A DNA stretch of 64,000 nucleotides from Achromobacter sp. Root83. GTDB lineage: Bacteria > Pseudomonadota > Gammaproteobacteria > Burkholderiales > Burkholderiaceae_B. The stretch covers positions 992,984 through 1,056,983 of the forward strand of contig NZ_LMIU01000001.1 of NCBI RefSeq assembly GCF_001428845.1, in the 5' to 3' direction. Position 1 is the stretch's first letter; every line of letters begins with the position of its first letter. The notes beneath the pieces were generated by a model. The model was not told the origin of the DNA. It made no database searches and saw only the letters and a program-made list of their open reading frames with translations. Of this stretch, positions 45,096 through 57,576 are shown piece by piece. A program made the position numbers and the translations under genes.

Positions 45096-46130
45096 TCAGT
45101 CGGGATCGGACATCACGTCCAGCGCGATATCCGCGCGCGGCTTGCGGTCATGCACGCGCAGGACGACCTCGCCATCGCGTATCTCGAAGATCGCGGTGGC
45201 GAGGGTGTTTTCGGCATCCGGATCGTCGCGCGCGGTGCGCAGGATGGGCAGCTCGCCTTCGGTGTCGAAGAGCGCGGCAAGGATATCCGCGCTGTCCGAG
45301 TCCGCAGACCAGCCATCGACGATGCCTTCGATGCGGTTCTGCCGCGCCCGCGACGACGCGGTGACGATCTGCGCCTGTCCGCGCGTTTCCACATGCACCA
45401 TATGGTTGGCGTGGCCGTAGCGCCTGCCGATCTCGTGGATGGAGACGGCGCCCGGCGTGACCTCGGCGCTGAGGATGCGCGGATCGGCCGCGGCGCCCAG
45501 GATGTGATGGAAGCCGCCGGAATGCGGCAGGTCGCGCAGCAGGGCCACCGCGTCTTCCAGCGTGGTGCAATCCAGCACCGCGCGCGCCAGGAACATGCGC
45601 GGCACGCCCGGATGCCGTTGCCGCGTGCGCAGGTTGTTGATCGTCTGGACCAGGCCAGCGCGATTGGCCCCGAACGTGTGGCCCGGCAGCGATCCGGGAT
45701 AGTAGAAGCTCAGGTAGCCGGGCGCGTCGTCCAGCGCCACGTCCACCAGGTGGCAGCGTCCATACAGATAGGGATCGCCGTCTTCGTTGTGGCCGATCCA
45801 GCGCGACCCATCGGCGGCCTTCAATGCGACGGACGTGCAGCCGTCGGTGGTGCTGTGCAGCAGATCACCCCGGCAGTGCCACAGCAGCACGTCCTTGGCG
45901 GGCATGCGCAGGCCTTCGGCCATCCCTTCGAGTTCTTCCCAGATCTGGGGCAGGGCCGCCTGGGCCTGCTGCGCAAGCTCGTCCACATAGGGGTGCCCGC
46001 GCCAGGGCCGCAGCGCTTCCCAGGTTCCGCTTTGCGCCAGATAAGCCGCCATGATCGGGCGGGCCAACTTGCCCAGCGCCAGGCCAACCTGGCGCCGGTT
46101 TCCGGCTATGCGTACGTATTTGTAGGGCAT
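45096..46130 (-). CDS. C45-family Ntn hydrolase (isopenicillin-N acyltransferase-like)
   Basis: A 344-residue protein of the acyl-CoA:6-aminopenicillanate acyltransferase/C45 family. The predicted autoprocessing cysteine is Cys98 in DGCTSVALKAADG, preceded by the long pro-part, and GHNEDGDP (about 113-120) is the family's second motif. Such enzymes cleave themselves before Cys to free an N-terminal nucleophile that hydrolyses or transfers acyl groups on amides. The ribosome site GGAG is 6 bp before the ATG. It converges with the hydantoinase gene and diverges from glnH, so it is probably unlinked in transcription but shares an amide theme. The substrate is unknown. Confidence 0.85.
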   Translation of the reverse strand: MPYKYVRIAGNRRQVGLALGKLARPIMAAYLAQSGTWEALRPWRGHPYVDELAQQAQAALPQIWEELEGMAEGLRMPAKDVLLWHCRGDLLHSTTDGCTSVALKAADGSRWIGHNEDGDPYLYGRCHLVDVALDDAPGYLSFYYPGSLPGHTFGANRAGLVQTINNLRTRQRHPGVPRMFLARAVLDCTTLEDAVALLRDLPHSGGFHHILGAAADPRILSAEVTPGAVSIHEIGRRYGHANHMVHVETRGQAQIVTASSRARQNRIEGIVDGWSADSDSADILAALFDTEGELPILRTARDDPDAENTLATAIFEIRDGEVVLRVHDRKPRADIALDVMSDPD

Positions 46131-46295
46131 GGCGTTCTCCGGGTGTCACGCGGATTGTAATTTTTCCGGCGGCCGCCGAGTGGGGACTGATGCGTTAAGA
46201 TCGTCGGTAAGCCGCCCGGGGGAGCCCGGCGCGACCCAGGAATCATGCCCCTACAACAACCCCGGGGTGCCGACGGTCCCCAAGAGGAGAGTTTC

Positions 46296-47048
46296 ATGAT
46301 CAAACGTAAAGTCGCCGCTGCGCTGGTCGGCCTGTCAGTGGCCATGTTCGGCGCCGCCTCGGGCGCTCAGGCCCAGGGCAGGGAATTGGTGGTGGCCACC
46401 GATACCGCTTTCGTGCCGTTCGAATTCAAGCAGGGTAATACCTATACGGGATTCGACGTAGATCTGTGGGCGGCCATCGCCAAGGAACTCAACCTCAAGT
46501 ACAAGCTGCAGCCGATGGACTTCGCGGGCATCATCCCTGGCCTGCAGACGAAGAACATCGATGCCGCGCTGGCCGGCATCACCATCCGCGACGACCGCAA
46601 GAAGGTGATCGACTTCTCCGATCCCTATTACGAAAGCGGCCTGGCCATCCTGGTGGGCGAAAAGAACACCGACATCAAGGACGCCAAGTCCCTGGCCGGC
46701 AAGACCGTCGCCGTCAAGACCGGCACCGCCACGGTGGACTTCCTGCGGGCGCAGGTGCCGGAAGCCAAGCTCAAGCTGTTCCCCAATATCGACAACGCCT
46801 ACCTCGAACTGGCGACCGGGCGCGTGGATGCCGCCGTGCACGACACGCCCAACGTGCAGTACTACGCCAACACCGCCGGCAAGGGCCGCGTGAAGGTGAT
46901 CGGCTCGGTCAAGAGCGGTGACTTTTACGGCATTGCCTTCCCCAAGGGCAGCGATCTGGTTCCCCAGGTGAACAAGGCGCTCGCCACCTTGAAGGCCAAC
47001 GGCCAGTACGACGCGATCTACACGAAGTGGTTTGGCAAGAAGCCCTGA
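46296..47048 (+). CDS. glnH: Glutamine ABC transporter periplasmic binding protein GlnH
   Basis: A 250-residue binding protein. The signal peptide ends at AQA (24-26). The mature protein follows E. coli GlnH almost position by position: [67 protein letters not shown] and the [25 protein letters not shown] lobe. The ATG at 46296 follows GAGGAGAG. First gene of a glnHPQ operon, with the permease 149 bp downstream after GC-rich hairpins. Glutamine is inferred from the close match to GlnH. Confidence 0.93.
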   Translation: MIKRKVAAALVGLSVAMFGAASGAQAQGRELVVATDTAFVPFEFKQGNTYTGFDVDLWAAIAKELNLKYKLQPMDFAGIIPGLQTKNIDAALAGITIRDDRKKVIDFSDPYYESGLAILVGEKNTDIKDAKSLAGKTVAVKTGTATVDFLRAQVPEAKLKLFPNIDNAYLELATGRVDAAVHDTPNVQYYANTAGKGRVKVIGSVKSGDFYGIAFPKGSDLVPQVNKALATLKANGQYDAIYTKWFGKKP

Positions 47049-47105
47049 ACGGATAGGCGGGCGGCTTTCTCGGGCGCGCGGCGCCGGCAGCGGGCCTGGG
47101 CGGTT

Positions 47106-47123
47106 TCCGGCGGCAATGCCGGA
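47106..47123 (+). other. Hairpin between glnH and glnP
   Basis: TCCGGC / GCCGGA (47106-47111, 47118-47123) with the loop GGCAAT, within a G+C-rich 149-bp spacer that holds several further overlapping stems. Such hairpins often stabilise the message of the binding protein. No U tract. Confidence 0.45.
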
Positions 47124-47197
47124 CCCCGGCCGGCTGCCGCCGCCGTCCGCCGGCGCGTCCGCCATGATGCGGCGCGGCGCCGCGTAGGGGGAATATC

Positions 47198-47850
47198 GTG
47201 GAGTTCGACTGGACTGTAATCAAGGATGCGCTACCCAATCTGCTCGAGGGTACGCTCATGACCATCAAGATCACGTTCTGGGGCCTGGCGGGCGGTTTCC
47301 TGCTGGGCGCGCTCTCGGGCGTGACGCGGGCCTACGGGCATCCGATACTGTCGGGCATCGCGCAAGTCTATGTCGCGGTCATCCGCGGCACGCCGATCGT
47401 CGTGCAGGTCATGTTCATCTATTTCGCCTTGCCATTGCTGGCGGACATCCGGGTGGATGCCGAATGGGCGGCCATCGTCACCCTGATCATCAACTCGGGC
47501 GCGTATATCTCGGAGATCGTGCGGGGGGCGCTGCTGTCGGTGCACAAGGGCCTGAAGGAAGCCGGGCAGGCCATGGGGCTGCCCTTTCACAAGATCCTGT
47601 TCCATATCATCGGACCGGTGGCGTTCCGGCGCATGATCCCGCCGCTGGGGAACCAGTGCATCATCAGCCTGAAGGATTCATCGCTCTTCATCGTGATCGG
47701 CGTGGCTGAGCTGACGCGGCAGGGCCAGGAAATCATGGCCAGCAACTTTCGCGCGGTCGAAATCTGGTCCGCGGTGGCGATTGTCTACCTGATCCTGACG
47801 GGGCTGATGGCGCTGGGCCTGCACCTGGTGGAAAAAAGGATGCGCATATT

Positions 47851-47854
<4 letters not shown>
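47198..47854 (+). CDS. glnP: Glutamine ABC transporter permease GlnP
   Basis: A 218-residue inner-membrane permease of the HisMQ/polar amino-acid type with about five helices. It starts with GTG at 47198 after GTAGGGGG. Motifs are [38 protein letters not shown] and the EAA coupling loop [23 protein letters not shown]. Its stop overlaps the glnQ start (ATGA at 47851-47854), so the two are coupled. Confidence 0.93.
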
Positions 47855-48579
<725 letters not shown>

Positions 48580-48613
48580 TTGGCGGGCCGCGCGCGGCAG
48601 CGGCGCGCAAGGC

Positions 48614-48644
48614 AAAAGGCCGGCATTGCTGCCGGCCTTTTGTT
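48614..48644. terminator. Bidirectional terminator between glnQ and spoT
   Basis: Perfect stem AAAGGCCGGC / GCCGGCCTTT (48615-48624, 48631-48640) with loop ATTGCT; T-rich on the plus strand (CCTTTTGTTTG) and A-rich before it, so it serves both convergent operons. Confidence 0.88.
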
Positions 48645-48659
48645 TGGGACGAATGCCGC

Positions 48660-50954
<2,295 letters not shown>

Positions 50955-50976
50955 GCTTGCCGCCCCCCGGAGAGTA

Positions 50977-51180
50977 TCAGGTGGGAACTTTACGCAGCAT
51001 TTCCACGCCGGTTAGGCCGCCCGCGATTTCGCGCAGTGCAGTGACCGTGGGCTTGTCTTTGCTGTCCAGGCGCGGGGCATGGCCCTGGGCCAATTCACGG
51101 GCGCGGTACGTCGCGGCCAGCGTGAGCTTGAAACGGTTGGGGATTTGGTTCAGACAGTCTTCGACGGTAATGCGAGCCAT
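50977..51180 (-). CDS. rpoZ: RNA polymerase omega subunit
   Basis: A 67-residue protein with the omega signature [31 protein letters not shown] and [11 protein letters not shown]. Omega binds the beta-prime subunit, helps assembly and forms one ppGpp site on RNA polymerase, which is consistent with its place next to spoT. It is between gmk and spoT on one strand; 44 bp separate it from gmk. It is slightly shorter than E. coli omega (91 residues), as in other Betaproteobacteria. Confidence 0.96.
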   Translation of the reverse strand: MARITVEDCLNQIPNRFKLTLAATYRARELAQGHAPRLDSKDKPTVTALREIAGGLTGVEMLRKVPT

Positions 51181-51224
51181 TAGGACACCTGGTGCTGATG
51201 GATGATAGGGAGAATGCGTTCGGC

Positions 51225-51857
51225 TCAGTGTTCGGCCGGAATGCCGAGTTGCGCAAACAACTGGGCATGGCGGGCGGCCTGAGACGAAAAGCGCAGCCGA
51301 GCGGCGCTGACGATTTGGGTCAGTTCCGACAGGGCTACGCTAAATTCTTGATTAATAATAACATATTCGCATTCCGGCGCATGGGCGATTTCTCCGCCCG
51401 CGGCCATCAAGCGGCGCGCAATGACTTGGGGCTCGTCCTGGCCACGCGCCTTGAGGCGGCTTTCGAGTTCTTCGATGGACGGCGGCAGCACGAAAATGCC
51501 GATGGCGCGCGGGAAGCGCTGCTTCACCTGGCGTGCGCCTTGCCAGTCGATTTCCAGCAGGACGTCGCGCCCCTGGCTGGTGGCCTCGTCGATGCGGTCG
51601 CGCGGGGTGCCATAGAAGTTGCCATGCACTTCCGCCCATTCCAGCAGGTTCTGCGCGTCGCGCATGACCCTGAATTCCTCAGCCGATACGAACCGGTATT
51701 CACGGCCGTCCTCTTCGCCGGGGCGGGGCGCGCGGGTGGTGCACGAAATGGATAGCAGGATGGACGGGTCTTGGGCAAGCAGGGCCTTGACGAGGCTGGA
51801 CTTGCCGGCGCCGCTGGGCGCGACGACCATGAAGACGTTTCCGGGAGTGGCATGCAT
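51225..51857 (-). CDS. gmk: Guanylate kinase
   Basis: A 210-residue kinase making GDP from GMP. The P-loop is [16 protein letters not shown] (about 10-25), the GMP site [23 protein letters not shown], then [14 protein letters not shown] and [14 protein letters not shown]. The start at 51857 ([12 protein letters not shown]) is where the family begins; the frame is open upstream to 52124, but that region is not homologous and an SDR gene starts divergently there. The ribosome site is weak. gmk-rpoZ-spoT is a conserved nucleotide/ppGpp group. Confidence 0.94.
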   Translation of the reverse strand: MHATPGNVFMVVAPSGAGKSSLVKALLAQDPSILLSISCTTRAPRPGEEDGREYRFVSAEEFRVMRDAQNLLEWAEVHGNFYGTPRDRIDEATSQGRDVLLEIDWQGARQVKQRFPRAIGIFVLPPSIEELESRLKARGQDEPQVIARRLMAAGGEIAHAPECEYVIINQEFSVALSELTQIVSAARLRFSSQAARHAQLFAQLGIPAEH

Positions 51858-52062
51858 GAAAGAGATGACCGGCGTGTGATGCTGAGACTCGAAGGATAGC
51901 AAATCGTAAGGGCCAACAGGGGGATAACCCGGTGCGGTGCCGCGCATAATTTTCTTCTGCTTACGTGCAGCGCTGAAAGTGTGTTGCGCTTGGAACCTTC
52001 GCTTGCAGCATCGCCAGAATGATTCGGGTAGCATCTCGCGGATTGAGAAGAAGGAGAATCCG

Positions 52063-52833
52063 ATGCATACGAACGAGATCGATCCCCCCCGAGTAGCCCT
52101 GGTGACCGGCGCCGGCACCGGCATAGGCCGCGCCGTGGCCTTGGAATTCCTGGCGCAAGGCTATCGGGTCGTGCTGGCCGGGCGCCGGCGCGAGCCTCTG
52201 GAAGCGACGCGCACCGCGGCCGGCGAGGACGGCGTGCGCGCGCTGGTGGTGCCCACCGACGTGTCCGACGAGCAGGCCGTGCGCGATCTCTTCGATACCG
52301 CCCAGCGCGAGTACGGCCGCCTGGACGTGCTGTTCAACAACGCCGGACGCGGCGCGCCCGCGGTGCCGATCGAGGACCTGCCCGTTGCCGTCTGGCGCGA
52401 GGTGGTCGATACCAACCTGACCGGCATGTTCCTGTGCGCTCAGGCCGCGATCCGCGTCATGAAGGCGCAGACGCCGCGCGGCGGCCGCATCATCAACAAC
52501 GGTTCGATCTCTTCGCACGCGCCCCGGCCGTTCTCGATTGCCTACACCGCCACCAAGCACGCCGTCACGGGGCTGACCAAATCGATCTCGCTCGATTGCC
52601 GTCCCTACGGCATCGCCTGCGGCCAGATCGATATCGGCAATGCGGCGACCGAGATGACGGAACGCATGGCGGCCGGCATCCTGCAGGCCGATGGCAGCAC
52701 CAAGGTAGAGCCGCGCATGGACGTCGCGCATGTGGCGCAGGCCGTCGCCGCCATGGCGCGGCTGCCGCTGGAAGCCAACGTGCAGTTCATGACGATCATG
52801 GCGACCAACATGCCTTTCGTGGGCCGCGGCTGA
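52063..52833 (+). CDS. SDR-family oxidoreductase
   Basis: A 256-residue classical short-chain dehydrogenase. The ATG at 52063 follows AAGGAG. NAD(P) motif [15 protein letters not shown], structural NNAGRGAP, catalytic Ser in GSISSHAPR and Tyr-x3-Lys in YTATKHA are all present. The Arg pair after the second beta strand (AGRRREPL) favours NADP. The substrate cannot be inferred. It is divergent from gmk (205 bp) and convergent with the C40 peptidase gene; no operon partner. Confidence 0.9.
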   Translation: MHTNEIDPPRVALVTGAGTGIGRAVALEFLAQGYRVVLAGRRREPLEATRTAAGEDGVRALVVPTDVSDEQAVRDLFDTAQREYGRLDVLFNNAGRGAPAVPIEDLPVAVWREVVDTNLTGMFLCAQAAIRVMKAQTPRGGRIINNGSISSHAPRPFSIAYTATKHAVTGLTKSISLDCRPYGIACGQIDIGNAATEMTERMAAGILQADGSTKVEPRMDVAHVAQAVAAMARLPLEANVQFMTIMATNMPFVGRG

Positions 52834-52903
52834 AACGCCTGGGACATGCCCCGGTTTGCCCGCATGCGGATGCCAACGCGGGTCCGGCCTGCCGTCCCTT
52901 CCT

Positions 52904-52920
52904 GGCGCCCGCCGGGCGCC
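52904..52920. terminator. Hairpin between the convergent SDR and C40 peptidase genes
   Basis: Perfect stem GGCGCCC / GGGCGCC with loop GCC (52904-52920), 17 bp from the C40 stop. There is no U tract. Confidence 0.4.
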
Positions 52921-52937
52921 GTCCGCCGCCTATCCGT

Positions 52938-53534
52938 TCAGGGGGAGGCCTGGGCCAGCATCTGGCCGTGCGTCGTATCCAGATAGCGCCGCGCGCCGAC
53001 ATAGCGCTTGGTCCAATAGGAATTCTTCATGTCGTCCACCCGCACCTTGGTGCCGCGGCGCGGCGCGTGGACGAATTTGTTCTGGCCGATATAGATGCCG
53101 ACGTGCGAGGTCACGCCGCGTCCGCGCGTGGCGAAGAAGACCAGGTCGCCGGGGCGCAGTTCCTTCTTGGCCGCTACCGATTGCCCCTCGCTGCGCTGTG
53201 CGCGCGCGGTGCGGGGCAGTTCGAGCCCGGCGATTTCACGGAAGACATACAGGACGAGCCCGCTGCAGTCGAAGCCTTCGGCGTCGTCGCCGCCCCAGCT
53301 ATAGGGCGTGCCGATCGCGTCCAGGCCGGCTTGCACGACCAGCTCGCGCAGCGTGGGCACCGTGGGTTCCTGCGCAATGCGCAGGCCGCTGAGCGTCGGG
53401 CGGGCTTGTTGGGAGGCCAGGGACGCTTGCGCGGCGCCGGGTATCCAGGACAGGGTCAGGGCCAGGATGGGCGCTGACAGGAATGCGGGAATGCGGAATT
53501 GGGCAATTCGGACTTTTCGCGTAGGCGGCGTCAT
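52938..53534 (-). CDS. C40 (NlpC/P60) cell-wall peptidase, secreted
   Basis: A 198-residue protein with an N-terminal signal peptide (hydrophobic 17-36, cleavage near AQA/SLA) and one NlpC/P60 domain. The catalytic Cys90 lies in GFDCSGLVLYVF, His144 in VTSHVGIYIG and the third polar residue is His156 in VHAPRRG. The preceding TPYSWGGDD is the usual family start. The family cleaves D-gamma-glutamyl-diaminopimelate bonds in peptidoglycan peptides. Family length is normal. It is transcribed from a promoter with a perfect TATAAT. Confidence 0.92.
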   Translation of the reverse strand: MTPPTRKVRIAQFRIPAFLSAPILALTLSWIPGAAQASLASQQARPTLSGLRIAQEPTVPTLRELVVQAGLDAIGTPYSWGGDDAEGFDCSGLVLYVFREIAGLELPRTARAQRSEGQSVAAKKELRPGDLVFFATRGRGVTSHVGIYIGQNKFVHAPRRGTKVRVDDMKNSYWTKRYVGARRYLDTTHGQMLAQASP

Positions 53535-53911
53535 TACGTCACTTCAAGAATCGGAGTGGGCGGCATGGCTCGGCCTTCAAGAGGCAAGCCGGCGGAAAGG
53601 GGGCGACCCCAGGGCGGAACCCCGGAATGCTTCACGATTATAATGGAATAAAGTTTCATTACATTTGTAGTGCGTTGCAGCATAATCCGCGCGCTCTCGT
53701 TACGCCGCCCGGTGGGCCGTACGTAACCGCGATGGCCGGACGCGCACGCCACCTATCGGACGCGCACGCATAGAAGACCGCCTCCGGTCCGCGTCCGCGT
53801 ATGACACTTCATCTTTCATCGGCTCGGGCATAATCGTTGGCATCGGCCTTCGGCATTACCGCCGAGAGCGGCCGCGCAAGCAAGACGGATAAGAAAGCGG
53901 AGTAGAGCTCA
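53535..53911. other. 377-bp divergent region between the C40 peptidase and amn
   Basis: Minus strand: a perfect -10 TATAAT (53637-53642) about 100 bp before the C40 start, with a weak -35. Plus strand: a CATAAT-like -10 near 53828 (GGGCATAATCG), about 80 bp before amn. A run of Arg/Pro-like GC sequence between 53700 and 53800 has no visible gene. Confidence 0.5.
53637..53642 (-). promoter_or_regulatory. -10 element of the C40 peptidase gene
   Basis: Perfect TATAAT on the minus strand within an AT-rich stretch; the -35 (ATGTAA at 17 bp) is poor. Confidence 0.55.
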
Positions 53912-55411
53912 ATGATGAACGCAGTACACCCTTTGTCCTCCATGAACCGGCCCGACGCCTTGCCCTTCGAGCCCTACCAGGATGCGGAGACCGCGGTGGA
54001 CCGGCTGGTGGAGATCTATGCGCGCAACACCGCATTCCTGCGGGCGGCGTTCCGCGAGGTCCTGAAGGGCGCCGGCAACGGCCGCGAACGCGCCCGCGCC
54101 TACTATCCGGCCATCCGCATCGTGGTGGAAACCTACGACCCGATCGACACCCGGCTCTCTTACGGCCATGTGGCCGAACCCGGCATCTACCAGACCACCG
54201 TCACCCAGCCCGCGCTGTTCCGGGACTACCTGATCGAGCAGGTCGGCCAGCTTCTGCAGAACCACCGGGTGGCGGTCGAGGTCGGTGAATCCGATTCCCC
54301 CATTCCCCTGCATTTCGCCTTTCCCGAAGGCGCCTATGTCGAAGGCGAGCACCTGGAGGCGCTCAAGCGCCCCTTGCGCGACCTGTTCGACGTGCCGGAC
54401 CTGGCCGTCACCGATGACGCCATCGTCAACGGCTCATGGCGCGGCAAGGCAGGGGAGCCCAAGCCGCTGGCGCCGTTCACCGCCCAGCGGGTGGATTATT
54501 CGCTGCATCGCCTGCAGCACTACACCTCCACCGCACCAGCGCACTTCCAGAACTTCGTGCTGTTCACCAACTATCAGTTCTACGTCGACGAATTCTGCGC
54601 CCGCGCCCGGGCGCTCATGGCCAGCGGCAACGAAGACTACGAGATGCTGGTCGAGCCCGGCAACCGCATCACCCGCCGCGGCGAAAGCGGCCCCGGCGAC
54701 GAAGACCAGGCGGTGCGCCTGCCGCAAATGCCGGCCTACCACCTGGTGCGCGAAGACCATTCCGGCATCACGCTGGTCAACATCGGCGTGGGTCCGTCCA
54801 ACGCCAAGACCATCACTGACCATATCGCGGTGCTGCGCCCGCATGCCTGGCTGATGCTGGGCCATTGCGCGGGGCTGCGCGATTCGCAGCGGCTGGGCGA
54901 TTACGTGCTGGCCCACGGCTATGTGCGCGAAGACCATGTGCTGGACGACGATCTGCCCACCTGGGTCCCGGTTCCGGCGTTGGCCGAGGTGCAGGTGGCG
55001 CTGGAGCAGGCGGTGGAAGAAGTGGCGGGGCTGTCGGGCTGGGACCTGAAGCGCATCATGCGCACGGGCACCGTCGCCACCATCGACAACCGCAACTGGG
55101 AGCTGCGCGACCATGTCGAACTGGTAGAGCGTTTTGCGCAGTCGCGCGCGATCGCACTGGACATGGAGTCCGCCACCATCGCCGCGAACGGCTTCCGCTT
55201 CCGGGTGCCGTATGGCACCTTGCTGTGCGTCTCCGACAAGCCTTTGCATGGCGAGCTGAAGCTGCCCGGCATGGCCAGCGCGTTCTACCGCCGCCAGGTG
55301 AACCAGCACCTGGAGATCGGCATCCGGGCGCTGGAGCGCTTGCGCGACATGCCGCCGGAACGGCTGCATTCGCGCAAGCTGCGCACCTTCATGGAAACGG
55401 CGTTTCAATAG
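53912..55411 (+). CDS. amn: AMP nucleosidase
   Basis: A 499-residue enzyme that splits AMP to adenine and ribose-5-phosphate, the adenylate-degrading step that helps hold the energy charge. The N-terminal Amn-specific region (about 15-170) has YYPAIRIVVETYDPIDTRLSYGHVAEPG. The C-terminal half is a nucleoside-phosphorylase-like domain with NIGVGPSNAKTITDHIAVLRPHAWLMLGHCAGLRDSQRLGDYVLA and MRTGTVATIDNRNWEL, and DMESATIAANG holds the ribose-binding Met-Glu-Ser. The length equals E. coli Amn (484). It is monocistronic. Confidence 0.95.
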   Translation: MMNAVHPLSSMNRPDALPFEPYQDAETAVDRLVEIYARNTAFLRAAFREVLKGAGNGRERARAYYPAIRIVVETYDPIDTRLSYGHVAEPGIYQTTVTQPALFRDYLIEQVGQLLQNHRVAVEVGESDSPIPLHFAFPEGAYVEGEHLEALKRPLRDLFDVPDLAVTDDAIVNGSWRGKAGEPKPLAPFTAQRVDYSLHRLQHYTSTAPAHFQNFVLFTNYQFYVDEFCARARALMASGNEDYEMLVEPGNRITRRGESGPGDEDQAVRLPQMPAYHLVREDHSGITLVNIGVGPSNAKTITDHIAVLRPHAWLMLGHCAGLRDSQRLGDYVLAHGYVREDHVLDDDLPTWVPVPALAEVQVALEQAVEEVAGLSGWDLKRIMRTGTVATIDNRNWELRDHVELVERFAQSRAIALDMESATIAANGFRFRVPYGTLLCVSDKPLHGELKLPGMASAFYRRQVNQHLEIGIRALERLRDMPPERLHSRKLRTFMETAFQ

Positions 55412-55581
55412 CGCCAGGCCCGAGCCAGACCTCGGCGGCCTAGGCCGCTTCGAGATCCGTCCCCCACGCCCCGTCATTTCTCTTGGCGGGGCCACTTGCG
55501 CTATTCTCGCCCGTTGCTCGGAAATCCCAGGGCACCCGGGCGCATTGCGCGGGGTGCCTTCATGACGTGAAGGAAAGCATT

Positions 55582-57141
55582 TTGGCACCATCGGAACACG
55601 GTGAACGCCGCGCGGGCGGCACGCGCAAGACGGAGGCGGACAGGCCGTCCGAATTGCGCCGCACGCTATCCGCGCGCCACCTGACCATGATCGCGGTAGG
55701 CGGGTCCATCGGCACCGGGCTGTTCGTGGCCTCTGGCGCGACCATCGCCCGCGCCGGCCCCGGCGGCGCGCTGCTCGGCTATGTGCTGATCGGCATCATG
55801 GTCTATTTCCTGATGACCAGCCTTGGCGAGCTTGCCGCCGCCATGCCGGTGTCGGGCTCCTTTTCCACCTACGGCGCCCGCTATGTCGAAGACGGCTTCG
55901 GTTTCGCGCTGGGCTGGAACTATTGGTACAACTGGGCGGTCACCGTCGCGGTCGACCTGGTGGCCGCGCAGCTTGTGATGGCGTACTGGTTCCCCGATGT
56001 TCCCGGCTTTTATTGGAGCGCGCTGTTCCTGGCGATCACCTTCGGGCTGAACGCCATGTCGGCGCGCGGGTTCGGTGAAGCGGAATTCTGGTTCGCGCTC
56101 ATCAAGGTGATCGCTGTGCTGGGCTTCGTGGCGATGGGCGTCATGATGCTGCTGGGCATCATCCGCGGCGGCGAAACCGGCGGCCTGGCCAACTGGACGG
56201 TCGGCGACGCGCCTTTCGCGGGCGGATTCGCCGCGCTGATCGGCGTGGCGATGGTGGTGGGGTTCTCGTTCCAGGGGACCGAACTGATCGGCATCGCCGC
56301 GGGCGAATCCAAGGATCCGGCGCGCAACCTGCCGCGCGCCGTGCGCCAGGTCTTCTGGCGCATCCTGCTGTTCTACGTGGCGGCCATCCTGGTGATCGGC
56401 CTGCTGATTCCCTATACCGATCCGCATCTGCTGCGCAATGACGTCGCGGACATCAGCGTCAGTCCGTTCGCCCTCATCTTCGAACGCGCCGGCCTGCTGG
56501 GCGCGGCTTCGGTCATGAACGCCGTGGTGCTGACCTCGGTGCTCTCGGCGGGTAATTCGGGCATGTATGCGGCCACGCGCATGCTTTACAGCCTGGCGCG
56601 GGAAGGCAAGGCGCCGCGCATTTTTGGCTACATTTCGCGCAACGGCGTGCCGCTGTGGGCGCTGCTGGCAACGACCGCCGTGGCGGCCCTGTGCTTCTTC
56701 ACGTTCATCTTCAGCCCGAATGCCGTCTACATCTGGCTGCTGAATACGTCGGGCATGACGGGCTTCATCGCATGGCTGGGCATCGCGATCAGCCACTACC
56801 GGTTCCGCCGCGGCTACGTGAAGCAGGGCAACAGCCTGGCCGATCTGCCCTATGTTTCGCCGTTCTTCCCATTCGGCCCGATTTTCGCGTTCGTGCTTTG
56901 CCTGATCATCACGCTGGGGCAGAACTACCAGGCCTTCCTGCAGGACAAGATCGATTGGGGCGGCGTCGTCGCGACCTATATCGGCATTCCGCTGTTCCTG
57001 CTGATCTGGGCCGGCTACCGCCTGGCGCGCGGTTCGCGCTTCGTGAATTATCGGGACATGCGGTTTCCCGATGCGCGGGCGCGCAGCGACTACCTGGATT
57101 CGGCGCTGCGCGGCGAGCCTGCGGCGGGCGAGGTGCGTTGA
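55582..57141 (+). CDS. Amino-acid permease, APC superfamily (LysP-like)
   Basis: An inner-membrane transporter of about 519 residues with 12 predicted helices. It has the AAT-family N-terminus LRRTLSARHLTMIAVGGSIGTGLFVASGATIARAGPGGALLGYVLIGIMVYFLMTSLGELAA. GFSFQGTELIGIAAGES (helix 6) and MNAVVLTSVLSAGNSGMYAATRMLYSLA (helix 8) most resemble the lysine permease LysP. The start is uncertain: I prefer TTG at 55582 (after AAGGAAAG), with GTG at 55567 or a TTG at 55483 as alternatives. No regulator or biosynthetic partner is near, so lysine is a guess from sequence. Confidence 0.85.
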   Translation: MAPSEHGERRAGGTRKTEADRPSELRRTLSARHLTMIAVGGSIGTGLFVASGATIARAGPGGALLGYVLIGIMVYFLMTSLGELAAAMPVSGSFSTYGARYVEDGFGFALGWNYWYNWAVTVAVDLVAAQLVMAYWFPDVPGFYWSALFLAITFGLNAMSARGFGEAEFWFALIKVIAVLGFVAMGVMMLLGIIRGGETGGLANWTVGDAPFAGGFAALIGVAMVVGFSFQGTELIGIAAGESKDPARNLPRAVRQVFWRILLFYVAAILVIGLLIPYTDPHLLRNDVADISVSPFALIFERAGLLGAASVMNAVVLTSVLSAGNSGMYAATRMLYSLAREGKAPRIFGYISRNGVPLWALLATTAVAALCFFTFIFSPNAVYIWLLNTSGMTGFIAWLGIAISHYRFRRGYVKQGNSLADLPYVSPFFPFGPIFAFVLCLIITLGQNYQAFLQDKIDWGGVVATYIGIPLFLLIWAGYRLARGSRFVNYRDMRFPDARARSDYLDSALRGEPAAGEVR

Positions 57142-57162
57142 AAGACCGAGGGGGCCCAGCCT

Positions 57163-57576
57163 TCAGACGTTCCAGGGATTGATGACATTCAGGCCCGGGT
57201 GTTGGAAATCCCGTTCGTTACGCGTGACGAGTGTCAGTCCGCGCGTCAGCGCTGTGGCCGCCAGCAAACTGTCGATCGCCGGTAGCGCGCGCCCGGCTTG
57301 AGCGGCCAGGCGTCCCCAGCGATCCGCGACGGCTTCATCAATGGCCAGAACGCGGCCACTGAAGAACCGAGGGAGTTCAACCTCCAGCCAGTCCAGATAA
57401 CTGCGTTTTCGTTCGCCTTCCGGCATCAATTCAATGCCTTTGCGTAGCTCCCCCAATGTCAGGACAGACAGGAACAGCGTGGTGGGCGGTCGCTGATCGA
57501 GCCACCTGACCACGTTGCCGTCTGCTTGCTTTCGACGCAATTCCGACAAGACATTGGTATCGATGAGATAGCTCAA
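57163..57576 (-). CDS. vapC: Type II toxin, PIN-domain ribonuclease (VapC/FitB-like)
   Basis: A 137-residue PIN protein. The four acidic residues are in place: Asp6 (YLIDTNVLSELRR), Glu43 (LTLGELRKG), Asp102 (PAIDSLLAATAL) and Asp123 (RNERDF). This is the metal-dependent RNase of VapBC/FitAB systems. The length and motif order (WLDQRPPTTLFLSVLTLGELRKGIELMPEG) are closest to FitB-type proteins. The gene overlaps the antitoxin stop by 4 bp (ATGA), so expression is coupled. The toxin looks intact. Confidence 0.92.
   Translation of the reverse strand: MSYLIDTNVLSELRRKQADGNVVRWLDQRPPTTLFLSVLTLGELRKGIELMPEGERKRSYLDWLEVELPRFFSGRVLAIDEAVADRWGRLAAQAGRALPAIDSLLAATALTRGLTLVTRNERDFQHPGLNVINPWNV

Noticed and set aside
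51858-52124. N-terminal extension of Gmk to 52124
   Set aside because: No homology and it would overlap the divergent SDR start; the family begins at MHATPGNVF (51857).
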